DNA from: Candidatus Omnitrophota bacterium
GTDB taxonomy: Bacteria > Omnitrophota > Gorgyraeia > Aquiviventales > Aquiviventaceae
Assembly: GCA_020057015.1 (NCBI GenBank)
Contig: JAGVGS010000027.1
Coordinates: forward strand, 1 to 12,484
Direction of reading: 5' to 3'
Length of the DNA stretch: 12,484 bases
Both the position numbers and the translations under genes were made by a program. Positions 8,743 through 12,484 of the stretch are shown here, one piece after another. The notes beneath the pieces are model-generated. The model was given only the letters and a program-made list of their open reading frames with translations. It was not told the DNA's origin and ran no database searches. Within the stretch, counting starts at the first letter, position 1, and every line of letters begins with the position of its first letter.

Positions 8743-8756
8743 TGACGTGCACGTCA
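8743..8756. promoter_or_regulatory. 14-bp perfect palindrome upstream of the speD-like gene
   Basis: TGACGTGCACGTCA is its own reverse complement over 14 bases. It lies about 30-43 bases after the predicted transcription start, in the leader. It could be an operator for a dimeric regulator, or form a 5-bp RNA stem with a TGCA loop. No known regulator is recognised. Confidence 0.4.
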
Positions 8757-8792
8757 TATGTGGGCGGCAAATCCTCCACCTAACAATTAGAG

Positions 8793-8820
8793 ATACTACA
8801 ACAACTGGCCCGGGAGTCAA
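8793..8820 (-). promoter_or_regulatory. Probable sigma70-type promoter of the speD-like gene
   Basis: On the minus strand, a -35 TTGACT (8820-8815; 5 of 6) is followed by 16 bases and a -10 TAGTAT (8798-8793; 4 of 6). The TGA of the -35 box is the maf stop codon. Transcription would begin near 8786, giving a leader of about 115 bases that holds the palindrome and the hairpin. Confidence 0.55.
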
Positions 8821-9398
8821 CAGATTTTAGAGGATTTTTTGACGACGCGCAGCTGGCGGCGCAGCAGTTCCAGCGGCAGGCCGATCACGTTGCTGACCGA
8901 CCCTTCGATACGGGCGATCAGCTCGCCGCGATCCTCCTGCAGCGCGTAGCCGCCGGCCTTATCCAGGGGGCGCATGCGGCGGCAGAGGCGCTCAATCGTC
9001 GCCTCATCTAGGGGCTTGAAGAAGACCTTGCTGCGCTCGTAGGCCCGCCATTCCCTGCCCGTGGCCACATCGCGGACGCAGAGGCCTGTATAGACCCAGT
9101 GGCTGCGCCCTCCGAGCGCGCGGAACATCCGGCGGGCGTGGTGCAAATCGCGGGGCTTGCCGATCACGCGCCCGCGGAACCACAAGAAGGTATCCGCGCC
9201 GATCACCAGGCCTTGGCCGACCTTTGCCGGCAACCGAGCCCCCCGGGCCTTGCCTGCCGCGTTGCGCATGGCATTGGCCGAGGGGGTCGCACCTCGCATG
9301 ATGTGTTCCTGATAGGAGGAGCGAACGACCCGGAAGGGCCTTCCGAGCGACTTCAAGAGCCGCCGGCGCCTCGGTGAGCGCGAGGCCAGCAACAGCAT
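8817..9398 (-). CDS. maf: Maf-family nucleoside triphosphate pyrophosphatase
   Basis: Maf proteins hydrolyse modified or surplus nucleoside triphosphates to monophosphate and pyrophosphate, keeping them out of nucleic acids; some members affect septum formation. The 193-aa product has the full set of signatures: LASRSPRRR at residues 4-12 (phosphate binding), GADT at 67-70 with the catalytic-type D69, GKP at 80-82, DKAGGYALQ at 146-154 and GSVSNVIGLPLE at 166-177. The SPRR and AGGYA forms point to the YhdE-like (dTTP/UTP) branch and not the YceF branch. The N-terminal half is very arginine-rich (RSPRRRR). The ATG at 9398 follows the dus stop by two bases (TAA-GG-ATG), so it is probably co-transcribed with and coupled to dus. 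Confidence 0.93.
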   Translation of the reverse strand: MLLLASRSPRRRRLLKSLGRPFRVVRSSYQEHIMRGATPSANAMRNAAGKARGARLPAKVGQGLVIGADTFLWFRGRVIGKPRDLHHARRMFRALGGRSHWVYTGLCVRDVATGREWRAYERSKVFFKPLDEATIERLCRRMRPLDKAGGYALQEDRGELIARIEGSVSNVIGLPLELLRRQLRVVKKSSKIC

Positions 9399-9400
9399 CC

Positions 9401-10357
9401 TTACGTGCCGAAGGCCTCGACCAGCGCCTGCATGTCGGTCACACTCTGGGCCCGATGAATCCGGTTGCGGAACTCCGCCACCCCAGGCCGGTCCCTGAAA
9501 TACCAGGTGATGATGCGGCGTAGCGGGCCGATCGGCCAGGGGTCATGCTGTTGCTGGAGAGCAATGTGCTGCTGCACCGTGCGCTTGAGCATCACCAAAT
9601 CAGGCGCCGGCGGCGGCGCGTGGCCCGCCAGGGCCGCTTCGATGGCCCGGTAGATCCAGGGATTGCCCAGGGCCCCACGGCCTAACATCACGCCATCGCA
9701 GCCAGCCACGTCCCGCAGGCGCAGCGCACTGGGGCCGTCGATCACATCACCGTTGCCGATGACGGGGATGGAGACCGCGGCTTTCACCTTGCCGATCGCT
9801 TCATAGTTGGCCTGGCCGGTGTAGCCCTGCTCGCGCGTGCGGCCATGCACCGAGACCGCGTCCACCCCGCAGGCTTCAGCGATGCGCGCAATGCGCGCGG
9901 CCTCTGCCCCGCTGCCGTCGCTGTACCCTAAGCGCATCTTCACCGTCACCGGGATGCGCGTCACCGCCTTGACGACCGACGTGAAAATCTTGCGGGCCGC
10001 CTCTGGCTCGCGCAGCAGCATCGAGCCCCCACCCTTGCTGACCACCTTGGGCACCGGGCAGCCCAAATTCATGTCAACCAAATCAAAGCCCATCGCCTCG
10101 ATCTTCGCGGCGGCCTCGCCCATCACCTGCGGATCGCAGCCCACGATCTGGGCGCCGATCGGTCGATCCTCCGGGGTAACGCGCATCATCGCGAGGGTCG
10201 CCTCGACGTTGCGCACGAGGGCCTCGGAGGAAATCATCTCCAGGTACGCGAATTGCATGCCATGCTGGCGCGCATGCAGGCGGAAGGCCAAGTCGGTGCA
10301 ATTCGCCATAGGCGACTGCACCACCGTCGGCAATTGAAGTCCTTTGAGGGTGATCAT
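9401..10357 (-). CDS. dus: tRNA-dihydrouridine synthase (Dus family, DusB-like)
   Basis: Dus enzymes are FMN-dependent TIM-barrel proteins that reduce specific uridines in the tRNA D-loop using NADPH. This 318-aa product has the expected order: SPMANCTDLAFR (15-26) at the FMN entry, DMNLGCPVPKVV (95-106) with catalytic C100, GGGSMLL (109-115), VKMRLGY (139-145) with the FMN-phosphate-side K140, SVHGRTREQGYTG (169-181), GNGDV (201-205) and MLGRGALGNPWIY (224-236). A small helical C-terminal domain follows. The length fits the DusB group, but the position modified cannot be read from sequence. The ATG at 10357 is supported by GAGGAG six bases upstream. It heads a dus-maf pair. Confidence 0.93.
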   Translation of the reverse strand: MITLKGLQLPTVVQSPMANCTDLAFRLHARQHGMQFAYLEMISSEALVRNVEATLAMMRVTPEDRPIGAQIVGCDPQVMGEAAAKIEAMGFDLVDMNLGCPVPKVVSKGGGSMLLREPEAARKIFTSVVKAVTRIPVTVKMRLGYSDGSGAEAARIARIAEACGVDAVSVHGRTREQGYTGQANYEAIGKVKAAVSIPVIGNGDVIDGPSALRLRDVAGCDGVMLGRGALGNPWIYRAIEAALAGHAPPPAPDLVMLKRTVQQHIALQQQHDPWPIGPLRRIITWYFRDRPGVAEFRNRIHRAQSVTDMQALVEAFGT

Positions 10358-10365
10358 GCTATACT
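10357..10365 (+). promoter_or_regulatory. Candidate extended -10 promoter for the ABC exporter
   Basis: TGCTATACT on the plus strand fits the extended -10 pattern TG-N-TATAAT with one mismatch. Transcription would start near 10372, about 12 bases before the exporter ATG. A weak TTGAAG lies 20 bases upstream, too far for a good -35. The element overlaps the dus start codon on the other strand. Confidence 0.4.
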
Positions 10366-10369
10366 CCTC
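10364..10369 (-). promoter_or_regulatory. Shine-Dalgarno of dus
   Basis: GAGGAG on the minus strand ends 6 bases before the dus ATG at 10357, ideal spacing. It confirms this start and shares bases with the exporter's candidate -10 on the opposite strand. Confidence 0.75.
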
Positions 10370-10383
10370 GCAGCGAGACTAGC

Positions 10384-10412
10384 ATGGTAGCGTCCTTGGA
10401 CCCACTCCTCAA
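10384..10412 (-). promoter_or_regulatory. Possible promoter of the dus-maf pair, inside the exporter coding start
   Basis: On the minus strand, TTGAGG (10412-10407; 4 of 6) is followed by 17 bases and TACCAT (10389-10384; 4 of 6). Transcription would begin near 10377. The -10 covers the exporter ATG. The match is modest, but some promoter must lie here because the divergent gap is only 26 bases. Confidence 0.3.
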
Positions 10413-12162
10413 GCCTTCTTCCCGACGGAGCTTGCCGCGGTTTCTCCGCTACGTGCGACCGTACCGCACGCTCCTAATGGCCGCGGTCTTCTTCGGCCTC
10501 ATCCGCTACCTCATCCCCCTGGCCCTGCCCTGGGCGGTCAAGATCCTGGTCGATGACTATCTGCCGCTGGCGGGCGCCCCGCCGCATGCGCAGTTGCACT
10601 GGCTCATGGGCGGCCTGTGCGCGCTCTACGTCCTCTACGGGCTGGTCAGCTACTGGCGCTCGTATCTCTCCGGTCGCGCCGGCCATCGCGTGATCTTCGA
10701 CCTGCGGCAAGCGCTGTACCTGCACGTGCAACGGATGTCCTTAAGCTTCTTCGACCGGCGGCAGATCGGCGGGGTGGTCTCTCGCATGACCACCGATATC
10801 GCCTCGGCCCAGAATTTCGTGGGCGCCGCGTTCGTCAACACCATCATGGACCTCTTCTGCGTCGCCCTCATCATTGCCGTGCTGTTCATCGCGCATGTCA
10901 AGCTCGCCTGGGTGTCGCTGGCCGTGCTGCCCTTCTACGCTATTCTCAGCCACACCTTGCAGCGGCGCATCCGGGAAAAAAGCCGCACGATGCACCACCA
11001 GCTGCAGGAAATCGCCGGCCAGTTGCACGAGCAGTTCGCCGGAATCTCCACGATCCAGTCCTTCACGCAGGAGGAGGCCGAGGCGGCAGAGTTCCGCGAC
11101 CAGAGCGAAGCGTATTTCGACACGGTGATGGGTAGCGTCAAGCTGCAGTCGATCGCGCTGGGCGTCACGGGGTTTCTCACCGCGCTGGGGCCTATCCTGG
11201 TGCTGTGGGTAGGGGCCGCGGAAGTGTGGGCCGGACGGCTCTCCGTGGGCACCCTGATCGCTTTCTACAGCTACCTGGGGATGCTCTACCAGCCCATCCA
11301 GCGCCTCACCGAGCTGAACCTGATTTTAGCCAACAGTTTAGCGGCGATGGATCGCATCTTCGAGGTCTTCGACACCTACTCCGAGGTCCAGGAGCGTCCC
11401 GCCGCGCGGACGCTTTCGCGGGTCGAGGGCACCGTCGCGTTTGAGCAGGTGCGGTTCCAGTATGAGGGGCGCGCGCTGGTGCTCGGCGGGTTGGACCTGC
11501 TCATTCCCGCCGGCACGACCGTGGCCCTGGTCGGACCCAGCGGGGCGGGCAAATCGACGCTGGTGAAGCTGCTGCCCCGGTTTTACGACGTGACCGGCGG
11601 GCGGATTACGATCGACGGGGCGGATATCCGCGAGGCCACGCTCAAGTCGCTGCGCCAGCAAATCGCGATCGTGGCCCAGGAGCCGATTCTCTTCAGCGGC
11701 ACCATTGCGGAAAACCTGCGCTACGGCAAACCAGAAGCCACGAAAGAGGCGCTGCGCGCCGCGGCCCAAGCCGCCTTTGCCGAAGACTTCATCACCCAGC
11801 TCCCCGAAGGCTATGAGACGCAAATCGGCGAGCGGGGCGTGCGGCTCTCCGGCGGGCAGAAGCAGCGGCTGGCGATTGCGCGGGCGTTTCTCAAGGACGC
11901 GCCGCTCTTGATCTTGGATGAGCCCACCTCGGCGCTGGACCCGGAATCCGAAGAGCTCGTCAAGCAAGCCTTGCTGCGGCTGCTCAAGGGGCGCACGGCG
12001 CTCATCATCGCCCATCGGCTCTCCACCATCCAGCATGCCGACCGCGTGCTCGTGCTCAATGAGGGCCGCATCATCGAACAGGGCCGGCACGACGAGTTGC
12101 TCGCGCGGCCGGATGGCCTGTATCGCCGCTACGCCGCCCACCAGCTCTCCCTGACCGTCTAA
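10384..12162 (+). CDS. Half-size ABC exporter (permease fused to ATPase), MsbA/LmrA-like
   Basis: This 592-aa half-transporter should dimerise in the inner membrane and pump a lipid, drug or peptide-like substrate outward with ATP. Residues 1 to about 320 are a six-helix membrane domain (hydrophobic at about 29-51, 73-93, 148-170, 172-190, 256-278, 286-305). Residues from about 350 are the ATPase: Walker A GPSGAGKST (384-392), Q-loop Q432, signature LSGGQ (488-492), Walker B LLILDE (508-513) with catalytic E513, D-loop SALD (516-519) and H-loop H544. All catalytic residues are intact. The length matches MsbA-type exporters, but no neighbouring lipid A or peptide gene identifies a substrate. 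The ATG at 10384 has only a weak GAGA upstream. The stop overlaps the stop of the convergent ahpD by four bases. Confidence 0.93.
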   Translation: MVASLDPLLKPSSRRSLPRFLRYVRPYRTLLMAAVFFGLIRYLIPLALPWAVKILVDDYLPLAGAPPHAQLHWLMGGLCALYVLYGLVSYWRSYLSGRAGHRVIFDLRQALYLHVQRMSLSFFDRRQIGGVVSRMTTDIASAQNFVGAAFVNTIMDLFCVALIIAVLFIAHVKLAWVSLAVLPFYAILSHTLQRRIREKSRTMHHQLQEIAGQLHEQFAGISTIQSFTQEEAEAAEFRDQSEAYFDTVMGSVKLQSIALGVTGFLTALGPILVLWVGAAEVWAGRLSVGTLIAFYSYLGMLYQPIQRLTELNLILANSLAAMDRIFEVFDTYSEVQERPAARTLSRVEGTVAFEQVRFQYEGRALVLGGLDLLIPAGTTVALVGPSGAGKSTLVKLLPRFYDVTGGRITIDGADIREATLKSLRQQIAIVAQEPILFSGTIAENLRYGKPEATKEALRAAAQAAFAEDFITQLPEGYETQIGERGVRLSGGQKQRLAIARAFLKDAPLLILDEPTSALDPESEELVKQALLRLLKGRTALIIAHRLSTIQHADRVLVLNEGRIIEQGRHDELLARPDGLYRRYAAHQLSLTV

Positions 12163-12484
12163 CCGGTTGCCGCCTCGGCAGGGAGCGCGCCGTTGGCCAG
12201 GGCTTGCGCGGTGGCCTGCAGCACCGCGGCGATGCGCACGGCCGACTGCACGGCCTCTTTGGTCAGCCCGGCCGTCGTGACCTGGTGCGCGTGCGCCTCG
12301 AGGCAGGCCCCGCAGCCGTTGATCGCAGACACCGCGAGGCACGCCAGCTCAAAATCCGCCTTCGGCACGCCGGGATTGGCGATCACCTGCATTCGCAGCC
12401 GCGCAGGCATGCTGCGGTAATCCGTATCGGAGACCAGGTGCGTGAACCGATAATAGACATTGTTCATGGCCATGATGGCGGCCG
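12159..12484 (-). CDS. ahpD: AhpD-type alkylhydroperoxidase, N-terminus beyond window edge
   Basis: AhpD is a small thiol peroxidase or disulfide reductase of the carboxymuconolactone decarboxylase-like fold that supports AhpC against peroxides. The visible part has the AhpD active site NGCGACLEAHAH: C54-x2-C57-x3-H61, numbered from the Met at 12473. E42 lies 12 residues before C54, matching the Glu-Cys-Cys-His proton relay of M. tuberculosis AhpD (E118, C130, C133, H137). MNNVYYRF and ARLRMQVIANPGV are also typical. An ATG exists at 12473, but the frame stays open to the edge as AAI-MAMNNVYYRF. That matches the middle of full-length AhpD (about 175 aa), so the true start lies outside. About 108 codons are seen. 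AhpC is a likely neighbour beyond the edge (inference). Confidence 0.9.
   Translation of the reverse strand, partial: AAIMAMNNVYYRFTHLVSDTDYRSMPARLRMQVIANPGVPKADFELACLAVSAINGCGACLEAHAHQVTTAGLTKEAVQSAVRIAAVLQATAQALANGALPAEAATG

Larger units (their letters stand above)
8680..8757 (-). other. Possible 25-codon upstream reading frame in the speD leader
   Basis: An ATG at 8757 opens a frame of 25 codons ending in TGA at 8682-8680, 9 bases before the speD-like ATG. The stop is embedded in the Shine-Dalgarno, an arrangement that would suit leader-peptide control or coupling. No well-spaced ribosome site precedes it: a GGAGG lies about 15 bases upstream. The last third of the frame runs through the hairpin at 8692-8718. 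The residue content (many Pro and Arg) gives no family match. It may simply be chance. Confidence 0.2.

Noticed and set aside
11338..12342. 334-codon minus-strand frame across the exporter ATPase domain and into ahpD
   Set aside because: The antisense of a verified ATPase with all catalytic motifs; the translation has no family features and also crosses ahpD out of frame.
12159..12473. A complete 104-aa CMD-domain protein starting at 12473
   Set aside because: Residues before the Met (AAI) continue the full-length AhpD pattern, so the ATG is probably internal and the gene is cut by the window edge.

Overview
The window is a GC-rich bacterial chromosome segment of tightly packed housekeeping genes. 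I see no transposase, integrase, phage gene, CRISPR array, rRNA or tRNA. A complete-type complex I operon, an AhpD peroxidase and an ABC exporter suggest a respiring bacterium. The exact phylum cannot be fixed from this sequence; the NuoE-NuoF fusion and the loop insertions in the complex I subunits suggest a lineage away from the best-studied Proteobacteria (inference).

Right-to-left block, 8106 to 1: nuoA-nuoB-nuoC-nuoD-nuoEF-nuoG-nuoH-nuoI on the minus strand, the first part of an NADH:quinone oxidoreductase (complex I) operon that runs off the left edge (nuoJ onward would be expected there). Most junctions are 1- to 11-base overlaps. NuoE and NuoF are one polypeptide. NuoG is short but keeps all its iron-sulfur ligands. 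NuoC, NuoD and possibly NuoH carry extra loops. A sigma70-type promoter lies at 8190-8218. Its leader holds a terminator-like hairpin and a perfect TGTGA-N6-TCACA palindrome.

Middle, 8239-10357, minus strand: a SpeD/AdoMetDC-family pyruvoyl decarboxylase with its own promoter and a structured leader of about 115 nt. Upstream of it is a dus-maf pair (tRNA-dihydrouridine synthase, then Maf nucleotide pyrophosphatase, 2 bases apart). The speD promoter -35 box contains the maf stop codon.

Right, 10384-12484: a half-size ABC exporter on the plus strand, divergent from dus across only 26 bases. A partial ahpD on the minus strand converges on it with overlapping stop codons; the start of ahpD lies beyond the right edge.

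The only gaps are about 132 bases (8107-8238), 146 bases (8671-8816) and 26 bases (10358-10383). All three carry plausible regulatory signals. I did not find a clearly new multi-gene system. The best leads are the SpeD-family enzyme, whose sequence departs from the classical AdoMet decarboxylase motif next to the catalytic serine, its leader, and the nuo leader.
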